The position numbers and the translations under genes are program-made. Under the pieces are notes generated by a model that was given only the letters and a program-made list of their open reading frames with translations, had not been told where the DNA came from and searched no databases. DNA of 64,000 nucleotides from Martelella lutilitoris (GTDB lineage: Bacteria; Pseudomonadota; Alphaproteobacteria; Rhizobiales; Rhizobiaceae): assembly GCF_005924265.1 (NCBI RefSeq), contig NZ_VCLB01000003.1, positions 1-64,000 on the forward strand. Direction: 5' to 3'. Each line of letters begins with the position of its first letter. The first letter of the stretch is position 1. Shown piece by piece: positions 8,755 through 17,594 of the stretch.

Positions 8755-9714
8755 TCAGATATCGAGGACCAGCTTCTTGCCCTTGGCGCGCGAGCAGCAG
8801 AGCGCCATCTCGAAATTCTCCGCCTTTTCCTCGTCCGTCAGGAATTTGTCGCGATGATCGGCCTCGCCTTCCAGGATCTCGGTCATGCAGGTGCCGCAAA
8901 TGCCCTCTTCGCATTTGACCTCGACATCGACGCCGGCGCTCTTCAGCGCCTTGGCGATGGTGTCGTCCGGCCCGACGGTGACGGTGACGCCGGAGGCGCG
9001 CGCCTCGACCTCGAAGCTTTCGCCGGAAACATCGACATCGACGGTGAAATATTCGCGGTGAATGCTGTCGGCGGGAAAGCCGGCCTTTGCGGCAAGGCCG
9101 ATGATCCAGTCCATGAAGCCTTCCGGGCCGCAGACATAAAGATGCGTGCCCGCCTCATAGGCCGGAAAGTCCTCAGGCGACAGCGCCGTGCCGTCATCAT
9201 CATGGTGAAAATGAACATGGCCGGCAAAGGCTGCCGTCTCGATCACATCGGCAAAGGCGGTCACAGATTTCGAGCGGGTGCAGTAGTGGATCTCATATTC
9301 ACTACAACTGGCCTCCAGGGCATGCGCCATGGCGATCATCGGCGTGATGCCGATGCCGCCGCCAAAGAGGATCGAGCGTCTTGCACCATCCGCCAGCGGA
9401 AAGAGATTTGCCGGCGCATCCGAAACAAACACCGCACCGGGCCTTGCCTGCCTATGAATGGCGGCCGACCCGCCCCGGCTTGCCGCGTCCTTCAGAATGC
9501 CGAGCCGGTAACAACCGGTCTCCGATGGCGAACCACAGAGCGAGTACTGGCGATGAAACACCTTCTCGCCATCGCGAACCTCGATCGCAAGATGCGCTCC
9601 AGCCTCGAAGGATGGAAGCGGTTTGCCCTCGGCATCCTCCAGAACGAGCCGGATGATATCGCCCCGGTCATCGATCCGCTCGACGACCTTCAGGAAAAGC
9701 TTCTGGTCGGTCAT
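8755..9714 (-). CDS. iacF: ferredoxin-type oxygenase reductase, probable IacF
   Basis: A 319-residue reductase of the phthalate dioxygenase reductase / VanB class that passes electrons from NAD(P)H to the Rieske oxygenase. Domain order is a flavin-binding barrel (RQYSLCGSPSE near residue 55), an NAD domain (FGGGIGITPMIAMAH, then CGPEGFMDWI) and a C-terminal plant-type 2Fe-2S domain with Cys268-x4-Cys273-x2-Cys276-x29-Cys306. The start at 9714 follows the SDR stop by 17 bp and begins at MTDQKLFLKV; longer upstream readings only run through the SDR gene in another frame. Context beside the alpha and beta oxygenase genes supports IacF. Confidence 0.9.
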   Translation of the reverse strand: MTDQKLFLKVVERIDDRGDIIRLVLEDAEGKPLPSFEAGAHLAIEVRDGEKVFHRQYSLCGSPSETGCYRLGILKDAASRGGSAAIHRQARPGAVFVSDAPANLFPLADGARRSILFGGGIGITPMIAMAHALEASCSEYEIHYCTRSKSVTAFADVIETAAFAGHVHFHHDDDGTALSPEDFPAYEAGTHLYVCGPEGFMDWIIGLAAKAGFPADSIHREYFTVDVDVSGESFEVEARASGVTVTVGPDDTIAKALKSAGVDVEVKCEEGICGTCMTEILEGEADHRDKFLTDEEKAENFEMALCCSRAKGKKLVLDI

Positions 9715-9731
9715 GTTCCGTTCAATCCTTG

Positions 9732-10493
9732 TCAGCGGACATAGAGCCCGCCATTCACGTCCCAGCAGGCGCCGTTGACGAAGAAGGCCTTCGGCGAGGC
9801 CAGGAAGGCGGCCATCTCGCCGATGAAATCCGCATCGCCAAGCTTGCCGACGGGAATGTTCTTCAGGAACCCGGCAAGTGCCGCCTCCGGCACGATGTCG
9901 CGCACCATCGGCGTATCCATCGGCCCAGGCGAGATCGCGTTGACTGTGACCCCGAAGGGGGCGAGATCGCGGGCAAACACCTTGGTCAGCGTCAGGATCG
10001 CGCCCTTGGAGGCGGCATAATGCGCGCCCGTCGCCGTGCCGCCGTTCTGGCCCGCAAGCGAGGCCATATTGACGATCCGGCCATAGCCGCGTTCCTTGAA
10101 ATGCCGGCCAAAGACCTTGCACCCGGTAAAGGTGCCGCCGGCATTGACGGCCATGATCGCGTTGAAGGTTTCGGTGTCGATATCGAGTACCGGCTCGGCA
10201 CGGGTCACGGCGGCATTGTTGACCAGAACCTCGACGCTGCCCCAGCGGGCAACGCATTTTTCCAGGACATGCTCGAAATCCTCGGGCCGCGCGATGTCGA
10301 GCTTGGTCGTCAGAGCCGTTTCGGAGGCAAGGTCCAGTTCCTCGGCCAGCGCATCGCAGGCCTTCTCGTCGATATCGGCGAGGATCACCCGGTAGCCGGC
10401 CGCATGCAGCGCGCGGGCAATGGCGGCGCCGACGCCGCGGGCGGCACCGGTGACGACGGCCGTCTGGGTCTCTATCGGAAGCGGCGCCGGCAT
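9732..10493 (-). CDS. iacE: short-chain dehydrogenase, probable IacE
   Basis: A 253-residue classical SDR. TGAARGVG (residues 15-22) binds the cofactor, NNAA lies at 92, and the catalytic set is Ser145, Tyr159 and Lys163 (YAASK). Its ATG overlaps the TGA of the dioxygenase beta gene by one base. In characterised iac systems IacE works with IacA at the early indole-ring oxidation/reduction steps leading toward dioxindole-3-acetate. The assignment rests on operon position; the active site alone would fit many alcohol or ketone substrates. Confidence 0.85.
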   Translation of the reverse strand: MPAPLPIETQTAVVTGAARGVGAAIARALHAAGYRVILADIDEKACDALAEELDLASETALTTKLDIARPEDFEHVLEKCVARWGSVEVLVNNAAVTRAEPVLDIDTETFNAIMAVNAGGTFTGCKVFGRHFKERGYGRIVNMASLAGQNGGTATGAHYAASKGAILTLTKVFARDLAPFGVTVNAISPGPMDTPMVRDIVPEAALAGFLKNIPVGKLGDADFIGEMAAFLASPKAFFVNGACWDVNGGLYVR

Positions 10494-10990
10494 CAGAACA
10501 GATAGCTGATCGACGTCAGCACTCCCTCGGAATTGATCAGGCGAACGACCTTGTCGTGGATCAGCAACTGGCCGTCGCGGCGCACGAGATGATGCTCGAC
10601 ATCGGCAAGAAAAGTGCGCTGGCGGCCGAACTTGTCCTCGGTCAGATGCATGGCTGAGCGCACCTTCAGCGAGCCCGGCAACGTCTCGGTGACGACGAAG
10701 CGCGAGGAAAGGCGCACCGTGCGCGCCGCCGGCGTGGCCGAAATGGCGAAGCCGCCCTGCAGCCGCTCGACACGCATCTTCCGCATCTTGGCGTCATCGA
10801 AGACGATGTTGAGATTGTCGCGGAAATTCGTCGCGTCATGCTCGACCGGGATGACGTAGTGGCCATCCTCGGTCCAGAGCTTCAGCCAGGCGTCGTAGTC
10901 AGCGCGGTCGAGAATATCGGCCTCAAGCCAGATGAACTGCTGCGCTTCGGCAAGCGTGATCCCGGTCTCGGTGGTCATCATATCGCTCAT
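10493..10990 (-). CDS. iacD: Rieske dioxygenase beta subunit, probable IacD
   Basis: A 165-residue aromatic-ring-hydroxylating dioxygenase beta subunit with the NTF2/SnoaL-like fold. Typical features are FIWLEADILDRADYDAWLKLWTEDGHYVIP at the N-terminus and a C-terminal RDGQLLIHDKVVRLINSE strand set. The ATG at 10990 overlaps the stop of the alpha-subunit gene as ATGA, as expected for stoichiometric subunits; a start at 11011 would lie within the alpha gene. Beta subunits are structural and carry no metal. It pairs with the Rieske alpha subunit upstream and the reductase two genes downstream. Confidence 0.9.
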   Translation of the reverse strand: MSDMMTTETGITLAEAQQFIWLEADILDRADYDAWLKLWTEDGHYVIPVEHDATNFRDNLNIVFDDAKMRKMRVERLQGGFAISATPAARTVRLSSRFVVTETLPGSLKVRSAMHLTEDKFGRQRTFLADVEHHLVRRDGQLLIHDKVVRLINSEGVLTSISYLF

Positions 10991-12255
10991 CGGCTCATCA
11001 TCCTTTTCCACATGTTGTAGGCGGCGCGCATGCCGGTCTCGGAGCTCACGGTCCCGCGCGGCAGGCCGTTCGGCCCGTCCTTTTCCAGCCCCTTGTCGCG
11101 GTTGACCATGATGTCGAGTTCGGGACCGCCGGCGGTTCCGCGCTGGACGCGTTCCCAGACCTCTGCGTCATCCGGGCTGCCGAAACCCATCGGCCCCTGG
11201 AAATGCTCATGCAGGCGTAGGCGCATGCGGTTGGCCTCCTCCGGCCCGCCATCCATGCCGATGGCGATGTGGCGGATATGGGTCTCGTCGACGGAGACCG
11301 GCCGCATGATGCGGAAGAAGGAGAGCGAGCAGGCCGCATTGGGGAAGAGATTGAGGTTGAAGCCCGTGCCGCCGACCGCCTTGACGATACGGCGCACCTG
11401 CTCCTCGCTGTAGCGGTCGCGCAGGCTCTCGGCGAGCTCGGCAAAGCGGGCGGGGATTTCCCAGCCATTGTCCTCGTCGAGGTCGATCAGCGACGGCATC
11501 ATCACCATCACCGAATGGCCATTGCCGAGGTCTTCCACGAAGCCGTCGCCATCGAGGAAGGAAAACAGGTCCTCCGTCTCGGAATCGAGCGACTGCAGAA
11601 AGGGCTTGTGTACCACCGGGAAGTGATAGGCGTCGGTGGTGTTTTCGAGCTGGATCTTCCAGTTGCCAGGAAACGAGAACTGGTGCTCGCCCAGAACCTT
11701 TACCGGAAAGCCGCCGCCCTGCTTCATGAACAGGTCGATCCACGCTTTGGCATTGCCGAGGAAGTCCTCGATCGGCTCGACCTCGTCATTGAGCGAGGCG
11801 AAGATCATGCCGTTATAGATGCCGACCTTGAGCTTCGGAAGGCCGAATTCCTTCTTGTCGAAGCTCTCGTGATAACCCTCGGCATAGGGCAGGCCGCGCA
11901 GCGAGCCGTCGAGCGCGTAACCCCAGCCGTGATAGGGGCACTGGAAGGAACTGGTCTTGCCCTTGTTGTGCTCGCACACGGTTGCGGCGCGGTGGCGGCA
12001 GCGGTTGATCAGGACATGAATCTCGTTCTTCCGGTCGCGCGAGATGATGACGGGCTGACGGCCGACCCATGAGCGCTTGAAACTGCCCTTTTCCGGCACT
12101 TCCGAGGTATGGCCGACCCACACCCAGGTCTTGCCGAAAATCTCGTCCATCTCGATTTCGAAGAGGTCGGGGTCAGTGTACATCTGCGTGGCAACGCGAT
12201 CGTCGCGCACAAGATCGGCATAGGCGGTCTTGGTCTTTGTTACTGCGACATCCAT
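10987..12255 (-). CDS. iacC: Rieske dioxygenase alpha subunit, probable IacC
   Basis: A 422-residue catalytic subunit of a ring-hydroxylating dioxygenase. The Rieske 2Fe-2S cluster ligands are Cys86-x-His88 and Cys106-x2-His109. The mononuclear iron site shows Asp208-x2-His211-x4-His216 (DAYHFPVVH). The ATG at 12255 has AGGAG 8 nt upstream. In iac pathways this oxygenase acts on an oxidised indole-acetate intermediate on the way to catechol. It is followed by its beta subunit with an ATGA overlap and, farther on, by the SDR and reductase genes. Confidence 0.9.
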   Translation of the reverse strand: MDVAVTKTKTAYADLVRDDRVATQMYTDPDLFEIEMDEIFGKTWVWVGHTSEVPEKGSFKRSWVGRQPVIISRDRKNEIHVLINRCRHRAATVCEHNKGKTSSFQCPYHGWGYALDGSLRGLPYAEGYHESFDKKEFGLPKLKVGIYNGMIFASLNDEVEPIEDFLGNAKAWIDLFMKQGGGFPVKVLGEHQFSFPGNWKIQLENTTDAYHFPVVHKPFLQSLDSETEDLFSFLDGDGFVEDLGNGHSVMVMMPSLIDLDEDNGWEIPARFAELAESLRDRYSEEQVRRIVKAVGGTGFNLNLFPNAACSLSFFRIMRPVSVDETHIRHIAIGMDGGPEEANRMRLRLHEHFQGPMGFGSPDDAEVWERVQRGTAGGPELDIMVNRDKGLEKDGPNGLPRGTVSSETGMRAAYNMWKRMMSR

Positions 12256-12301
12256 CTTTCTGTCTCCTGTCACAAAAGGCTTCTGGCGAGCGGGGCGACG
12301 C

Positions 12302-13450
12302 TCACGGATAGCCGGGCGGGGTCTGTTGCTCGAACATCGCGGCGCCCGCCGATGTCCATGTTCCAAGGCCGAGAAAGGCGTGCTGGGCAACGGCATTGGC
12401 ATCGATCAGGCAACGGCCGAGAACGTGACCGCGGGCCAGCGCCCGCGTGCCGGCCATGCGGAAGGCCATATGCGCGACGGCTGCCCCTTCGCTTGCGGCA
12501 TGGCTTGCCGCCATGCGCAATTCGATCACGCCCGCCTTATCGACGGCATCGCCGCTGACCACGGTCTCCCATGCCTTCTCGGTCGCCTCGTAGAAATAGG
12601 CGCGCGCGCTTTTCAGCCGCGCTTCCGCCTTGCCATATTCGGCCTGGATATAGGCGCGGGCGCCAAGCGTCGGCGCGCCGGTGATCGAGGGCGTCTCGAG
12701 CGCCTCGGCGCGGATCCAGTCGAGCGCCTCGCGCGCCGCGCCGAGGCCGACAACGGCCAGAACCTGCGCGGCGAGCGCCATGGGCGGATAGCGGAAGGCC
12801 GGCTCGTCGCGCTTGGCGGGCGAACCGCGCACGAAGGTCCATTCCTCGGGCACGATCACGTCCTCGGCGACGATGTCGTGGCTGCCGGTCGCCGTCAGGC
12901 CGAGCGTGTCCCAGCTATGCTTGATCGAAACGTCCTCGCGCTTCATCACCGCCATGCGCGGCAGGCCGCCCGTCCCCTTGTCGTCGACCTTGATGCCGGC
13001 GCCGATCAGGGACGCGCCCATGCAGCCGGAACAGTAGGGCCAGCGGCCCTTGACGGAAAAACCGCCCGGAACACGTTCAGCCGGCTGCGGCGGAAAGATC
13101 GCGCCGGCAAAGACGGTGTCGGGATCCTTGCCATAGATCGCCGCAAAGGTTTCCGGCGGAAGCGCCGCAAGATAGGTCGACGACACGCCGAAGCTTGCCA
13201 CCCAGCCGGTCGAGGCATCGGCGGTCGAGAGCGTCTCGATCAGTTCGAGAAAGGCGGCCGGCGTGACTTCGTCGCCGCCGAGCGATTTCGGCACGAAGGC
13301 GCGATAGGCGCCGACAGCCTGCAGCTTCTCGACCATGTCGAGCGGCACATAGGTGAGTTTTTCAAACTCGGCGCGCCGGGTCCTTATTTCGTCGAGAACC
13401 GATGTGAGGGTCACCGCAGGCGCGGCGGCGGCCTGGCTTCTAGTGTCCAT
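12302..13450 (-). CDS. iacA: acyl-CoA-dehydrogenase-fold flavin monooxygenase, probable IacA
   Basis: A 382-residue protein with the acyl-CoA dehydrogenase fold of group D flavin monooxygenases (HsaA/DszC-like), not a true fatty acyl-CoA dehydrogenase. The LSTADASTGWVASF segment near residue 85, the GRWPYCSG region and the C-terminal helical domain fit this class. In auxin degraders IacA, fed by the IacG reductase, carries out the first oxidation of the indole ring. The ATG at 13450 with GGAG 8 nt upstream is preferred; it overlaps the amidase stop by 11 bp. A TTG at 13468 is also in frame. The cognate flavin reductase is five genes downstream. Confidence 0.86.
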   Translation of the reverse strand: MDTRSQAAAAPAVTLTSVLDEIRTRRAEFEKLTYVPLDMVEKLQAVGAYRAFVPKSLGGDEVTPAAFLELIETLSTADASTGWVASFGVSSTYLAALPPETFAAIYGKDPDTVFAGAIFPPQPAERVPGGFSVKGRWPYCSGCMGASLIGAGIKVDDKGTGGLPRMAVMKREDVSIKHSWDTLGLTATGSHDIVAEDVIVPEEWTFVRGSPAKRDEPAFRYPPMALAAQVLAVVGLGAAREALDWIRAEALETPSITGAPTLGARAYIQAEYGKAEARLKSARAYFYEATEKAWETVVSGDAVDKAGVIELRMAASHAASEGAAVAHMAFRMAGTRALARGHVLGRCLIDANAVAQHAFLGLGTWTSAGAAMFEQQTPPGYP

Positions 13451-14612
13451 TGCGTTTGTCTCCGGCAAATGCTTCGGGATTGATGTCGATTGTGGCTGCT
13501 AGGCCCTCGGCGATGGCGCAGAGTGCCTCATCCCCGCCGATCCGGCCAACAAGCTGGACGCCCGCAGGCAGGCCGTCTTCTGTGAGGATGGGAATGGTGA
13601 TCGCCGGGTGGCCGCTCAGGTTGAAGGGCCGCACCAGCGCGGTCAGCGGAATGAGCGCCCGCATGTCGACGGCATCGGCAAGAAGCGGCGGCACGACAGG
13701 CATGGTCGGCAGAACAAGGGCGTCGCAGTCTTCCAGTGCGTGGTCGACCTCGCTCCGGAACATTAGGCGGATCTCTTCCGCACGGCTGATGTCGGCATCC
13801 AACCGGCCGGCCTCGGCGGCAAGAATGCGCGCGCGCACCGTTTCATCCATGCCGTTGTCTTCATGTGCGAGCGCGGCAAAGGCGTCCGCCGCCTCGGCAT
13901 TGATGATGACAAGGCCGGCCTCGTAGGCCGCTTCGAAATGCTCAAGCGTGATTTCCGCAGCGCGGACACCGGCAAGCGCCCGTTCAAAGGCAGCAACGAT
14001 TTGCGGTTCGGCAGACACGGCAATCCTGCCGAGGCGGAATTCAGTGGCGGGCGGACGCGCGGCAAAGCTTGGGTCCATCAGGCTCATGGCCTTTGTCAGC
14101 ATTTTGGCCGTGGCGGCAAAGGGGCCGATGCAATCCAGCGAACTTTCCGCCGGAATGGCGCCGGCGCGGGAGATGCGGCCATAGGTCGGCTTCATGCCGA
14201 AAACGCCGCAACAGCAGGCCGGCATGCGCACCGAGCCGCCCGTATCCGTGCCCACCGCGAAATCGCAGCGCCCGGCCGCCACCAGAGCCGCCGAACCGGA
14301 AGACGAGCCGCCGGGGATCCTGTCCGGCCATTTCGCGTTGACGGGCGTGCCGAGAAAGGCGTTGACGCCGGTGACGCCGAAGGCCAGTTCGTGCATGTTT
14401 GCCGTACCGATGATGTGGCAGCCCCTAGCGAGAAGAGCATCGACCACGGCGGCGTTCTCATCTGCGACGGGGCCTTCCGCGAGGGCGCGCGACCCGCAGC
14501 GGGTAACGATTCCCTTGATCGCCAGGCATTCCTTGATCGCCACTTCCGGGCCATCGCCACCCACAAAGAGAGGGCGCGACAACGCGGCATCGGCCGGTTG
14601 AGCTGAGTGCAT
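13440..14612 (-). CDS. iacH: amidase-signature hydrolase, probable IacH
   Basis: A 390-residue amidase-signature enzyme. A candidate catalytic Lys27 (VAIKE), the Gly/Ser-rich GGSSSGSAAL loop (101-110) and the nucleophile Ser127 in DTGGSVRM are present, so the Ser-cisSer-Lys triad is intact. The protein is about 390 residues, somewhat shorter than GatA-type amidases. In iac loci IacH is the first gene; an amide- or lactam-opening step has been proposed. It is first in the H-A-C-D-E-F-G operon here and has its own promoter overlapping a perfect 16-bp palindrome. An indole-acetamide hydrolase role is an alternative that sequence alone cannot exclude. Confidence 0.83.
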   Translation of the reverse strand: MHSAQPADAALSRPLFVGGDGPEVAIKECLAIKGIVTRCGSRALAEGPVADENAAVVDALLARGCHIIGTANMHELAFGVTGVNAFLGTPVNAKWPDRIPGGSSSGSAALVAAGRCDFAVGTDTGGSVRMPACCCGVFGMKPTYGRISRAGAIPAESSLDCIGPFAATAKMLTKAMSLMDPSFAARPPATEFRLGRIAVSAEPQIVAAFERALAGVRAAEITLEHFEAAYEAGLVIINAEAADAFAALAHEDNGMDETVRARILAAEAGRLDADISRAEEIRLMFRSEVDHALEDCDALVLPTMPVVPPLLADAVDMRALIPLTALVRPFNLSGHPAITIPILTEDGLPAGVQLVGRIGGDEALCAIAEGLAATIDINPEAFAGDKRNGH

Positions 14613-14671
14613 CTTATTCCTGTTCCCTTGTCGCGAACCGGGCCTTCGGCCTTTTCTTGTCGTTCGCTATT

Positions 14672-14706
14672 ACGGTAATATTACCGTTATTTTTCACATA
14701 AATCAA
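14672..14706 (-). promoter_or_regulatory. iacH operon promoter with overlapping palindromic operator
   Basis: A perfect 16-bp palindrome ACGGTAATATTACCGT (14672-14687) covers a -10-like TAATAT (14683-14678). It sits 17 bp downstream of a -35-like TTGATT (14706-14701) on the minus strand, about 60 bp before iacH. The left part of this element recurs upstream of iacB (17996-18023). Such an overlap is typical for repression, here probably by the MarR protein encoded at 18665-19117. Confidence 0.65.
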
Positions 14707-14761
14707 GAATGAACCCGTTGCTTTCGTTTTTTCCTGGGCAGACTTCCCGGTTGCTCCCGCC

Positions 14762-16051
14762 CTACATCGAGTAAGGCACCAGCAGAACGAGCGCGGGAAA
14801 GGCGATGAGCAGCAGCACCCTGATGACATCCATTAGCAGAAACGGCCCCAGCCCGCGGAAGATCGTCGCCAGATTGACGTCGCGCACCACGGCCCGGAGC
14901 ACAAAGGCGTTCAGCCCGACCGGCGGCGTGATGTAGCTGATCTCGGTGACGACGACGACGAAAATGCCGAACCAGATCAGATCAATCCCGTTGGCCGCGA
15001 CGACCGGATAGAACATCGGCACGGTCAGCGTGATCATCGCCATGCCTTCCAGAAGGCAGCCAAGCACCAGATAGATCGCCATGATCACCAGCAGGATGCT
15101 GATCCTCGAATCGCCGAAGACCGTCAGCAGCGACTGGATATCGGCCGACATGCCCGAGAGATTGACGTAATTTGTAAAGGTCAGCGCCCCGAACAGGATG
15201 AAGAACATCATCGCGCTGGTCTTGGCACTTTCAAACAGCGACATCAGCACGGCCTGGACGGAGAACCGCCGTTTGGCCAGGACCAGAAGAAAGGCGCCAA
15301 AGGCCCCCATCGCCGCGCTTTCGGTCGGGGTGAAGACGCCGAAATAGATGCCGCCCATGACGAAGATGAACAGCGCGCCCGCGCCGAGCGTCCCCTTCAT
15401 CGCCGCAAACCGTTTTGCAAGCGGCAGACGATCCATCACGGGGAGCTTCTGGCCTGAGATCATCAGCGACAGCACCACCGCAAGACAGTAGCCGATGATG
15501 CCGATAATGCCGGGCACGATCCCCGCCAGGAACAATTTGCCGATATCGCTCTGCGTCATGATGCCGTAAAGCACCAGAATGATCGACGGCGGTATCAGAA
15601 TCCCCAGCGTGCCGCCGGCGGCGATCGAGGCCGTGGACAGCGCATCAGAATAGCCGAAGCGGCGCATCGACGGCATGGAGATTTTCGCCATGGTGGCAGC
15701 GGTTGCCAGCGAGGAACCGCAGACGGAGGAGAAGCCGCCGCTCGCAACAACGGTGGCGATCGCAAGCCCGCCGCGGCGATGCCGCATCCAGGCATGGGCG
15801 GCCTCGTACATTTCCTGGGCCACGCCGGAGAGCACAACGAAATTGCCCATCATCAGGAACAGCGGCACGATCGAAAGCGAATAGCTCAGCGAATTGTCGA
15901 AGAAGGTCTGGCCAAGCAGCGACAATGCCGGCTGCCAGCCGATGATCGAGAGGGTTCCGACAAAGCCGACCAGCGTCAGCGAGAAGGCGATCGGCAACCC
16001 CGAAAGCAGCATCACGAGAAGGATAAAGACGCCAACAGGCCAGCTGATCAT
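14762..16051 (-). CDS. TRAP transporter large permease (DctM type)
   Basis: A 429-residue membrane protein with about 12 hydrophobic segments. The family motifs GSSLATAATMAKISMPSMRRFGY and GGTLGILIPPSIILVLYGI are present, together with a C-terminal TPPVGLNAFVL motif. It forms the transport channel together with DctQ. The ATG at 16051 overlaps the dctQ stop as ATGA. Longer upstream readings are shadows of dctQ. The operon lies directly upstream of iacH and is co-oriented with it, which suggests uptake of indole-3-acetate or a related acid. Confidence 0.92.
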   Translation of the reverse strand: MISWPVGVFILLVMLLSGLPIAFSLTLVGFVGTLSIIGWQPALSLLGQTFFDNSLSYSLSIVPLFLMMGNFVVLSGVAQEMYEAAHAWMRHRRGGLAIATVVASGGFSSVCGSSLATAATMAKISMPSMRRFGYSDALSTASIAAGGTLGILIPPSIILVLYGIMTQSDIGKLFLAGIVPGIIGIIGYCLAVVLSLMISGQKLPVMDRLPLAKRFAAMKGTLGAGALFIFVMGGIYFGVFTPTESAAMGAFGAFLLVLAKRRFSVQAVLMSLFESAKTSAMMFFILFGALTFTNYVNLSGMSADIQSLLTVFGDSRISILLVIMAIYLVLGCLLEGMAMITLTVPMFYPVVAANGIDLIWFGIFVVVVTEISYITPPVGLNAFVLRAVVRDVNLATIFRGLGPFLLMDVIRVLLLIAFPALVLLVPYSM

Positions 16052-16563
16052 AATCCCGCCTCTCCGGTCTTGGCATCGCCACCGGTGATGCCGTTGACGA
16101 CCGTGATCACGACGGAAACCGCGACGGCCACGGAGGTCAGATAGGCGAGCGGGGCAACCGGGATCTTCAGGGTGTTGGTGCTCTGGGCATAGCCTGCCAG
16201 ATTGCCGGCATGGCCCCACAGCCGCCAGGCGATCAAACCGAGCACAATCGCGGAGAGCAGGCTCACGGCGATCTTGCGCAGCGGCTCCAATACAGGCGGG
16301 ACGCGGGAAAGCAGGATGTCGACGCGGATATGGGCATCATCCAGACAGACGGCGGGCAGACCCAGGAAGATGACGGCGCACAGCAACAGTTCCGTCAGTT
16401 CGGTCGCGCCCATCAGCGGCGCATTCAGAATATAGCGGCCGATCACGTCGACAACGGTGATCATCATGATCGTGACCAGAAGCAGCGCGCAGACGACCGC
16501 CAGCGAGAGGCGGGCGTATTGGCGCGCGCCCGGTTTTCCATGACCTTCGACGACCCGGTTCAT
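16048..16563 (-). CDS. TRAP transporter small permease (DctQ type)
   Basis: A 171-residue inner-membrane protein with four predicted membrane helices, around residues 19-40, 55-75, 95-115 and 140-160. The DVIGRYILNAPLMGATELTELLL and LDDAHIRVDIL motifs are typical of DctQ. Its ATG overlaps the dctP stop by one base (TAATG). It is the accessory subunit that links the binding protein to DctM. Confidence 0.9.
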   Translation of the reverse strand: MNRVVEGHGKPGARQYARLSLAVVCALLLVTIMMITVVDVIGRYILNAPLMGATELTELLLCAVIFLGLPAVCLDDAHIRVDILLSRVPPVLEPLRKIAVSLLSAIVLGLIAWRLWGHAGNLAGYAQSTNTLKIPVAPLAYLTSVAVAVSVVITVVNGITGGDAKTGEAGL

Positions 16564-17594
16564 TATTTGGCCGCTGCTGCGATCTCGGCCTGCATCTCGG
16601 CAAAGGCCGCCTTGGCGTCAATGCCGGTCGCCTCAGAAATATCGGCGAGCTTCTTCTCGATCAGCGGATCAAGCCGTGAATGGAGGAACTCCATCTGCTC
16701 GGCGGTTGCCGCGCTGACGTCGATCTTGCCCTTCATCGCCTCGCGGGCCTGGTCGTCGACGCGTTCCCACATCTCGCCGGCGCGCGTGATCAGGTGCTCA
16801 CCGGTGACGTTTTCGATCGCGGCCTGATCCTCAGGCGAAAGACGATCCCACTTGGCCTTGTTCATGACGATGAACATCGAAGTGCTGTACAGGCCGCCGG
16901 GAACGGTCATGCCCTTGTGCATCAGCGGCAGAAGCCCGAAGGACTCGACCGATTCGAACGGGAAGAACAGGCCGTCGGCAACGCCCTGCGACAGGAGTTC
17001 GTAGGCCTTGGAGGCCGGGCCTTCGATCGGAACCCCGCCGACGGCGACGGCAACATCATGGGCCATGCCGCCGCCGACGCGGATCTTCATGCCGTCGAAA
17101 GCGTCGCTTGCCGTCAGCGGCTTCTCCTTGGAGAAGGCTTCGCCCGGGCCATGGGTGAAGACGGCCAGAACCTTGACCCGTTCATACTCGTTCGCCTTGC
17201 TCAGCGTGTCGTTGAAGACCTTCCAATAGGCCAGCGAGCGGGCCACCGTATCATCGCCGAGAAACGGCATCTCGGCGAGTTCGGAGGTGCGGAACCGGCC
17301 GGCGGTATAGTTCTGGACGCCCATGACAATGTCGGCAACGCCGTTTGCAGCAAGGTCATAATGCGCGCCGGGCGGCCCGAGCGGCGCAGGCAGAACCTTG
17401 ACAGTGACATCGCCATCCGTGGCCGTCTCGATCTCCTTGACCATCGGCATCAGCACGTCGCTGACCAGCGGATGCGCCGGAGGCAGCCAGACCGACATGG
17501 TCAGCGTCTCGGCGGCAAGGGCCGCAGACCCGGCCAGCGCCACGGCCGCGACCACGGCCCCACGACAGAATTTCAAAAGCGTTTTCACCTTCAT
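16563..17594 (-). CDS. TRAP transporter solute-binding protein (DctP type)
   Basis: A 343-residue periplasmic binding protein with a Sec signal peptide ending near ALAAE (about residue 28). The DctP fold is recognisable from PLGPPGAHYDLAANGVADIVMG, the GGMAHDVAVAVGGVPI segment with the usual glycine-rich region, and GVADGLFFPFESVESFGL. The ATG at 17594 sits against an AGGGGA; a GTG at 17588 would have better spacing and is a possible alternative start. It is first gene of the TRAP operon. The ligand is unknown; position beside the iac genes argues for an aromatic acid such as auxin. Confidence 0.9.
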   Translation of the reverse strand: MKVKTLLKFCRGAVVAAVALAGSAALAAETLTMSVWLPPAHPLVSDVLMPMVKEIETATDGDVTVKVLPAPLGPPGAHYDLAANGVADIVMGVQNYTAGRFRTSELAEMPFLGDDTVARSLAYWKVFNDTLSKANEYERVKVLAVFTHGPGEAFSKEKPLTASDAFDGMKIRVGGGMAHDVAVAVGGVPIEGPASKAYELLSQGVADGLFFPFESVESFGLLPLMHKGMTVPGGLYSTSMFIVMNKAKWDRLSPEDQAAIENVTGEHLITRAGEMWERVDDQAREAMKGKIDVSAATAEQMEFLHSRLDPLIEKKLADISEATGIDAKAAFAEMQAEIAAAAK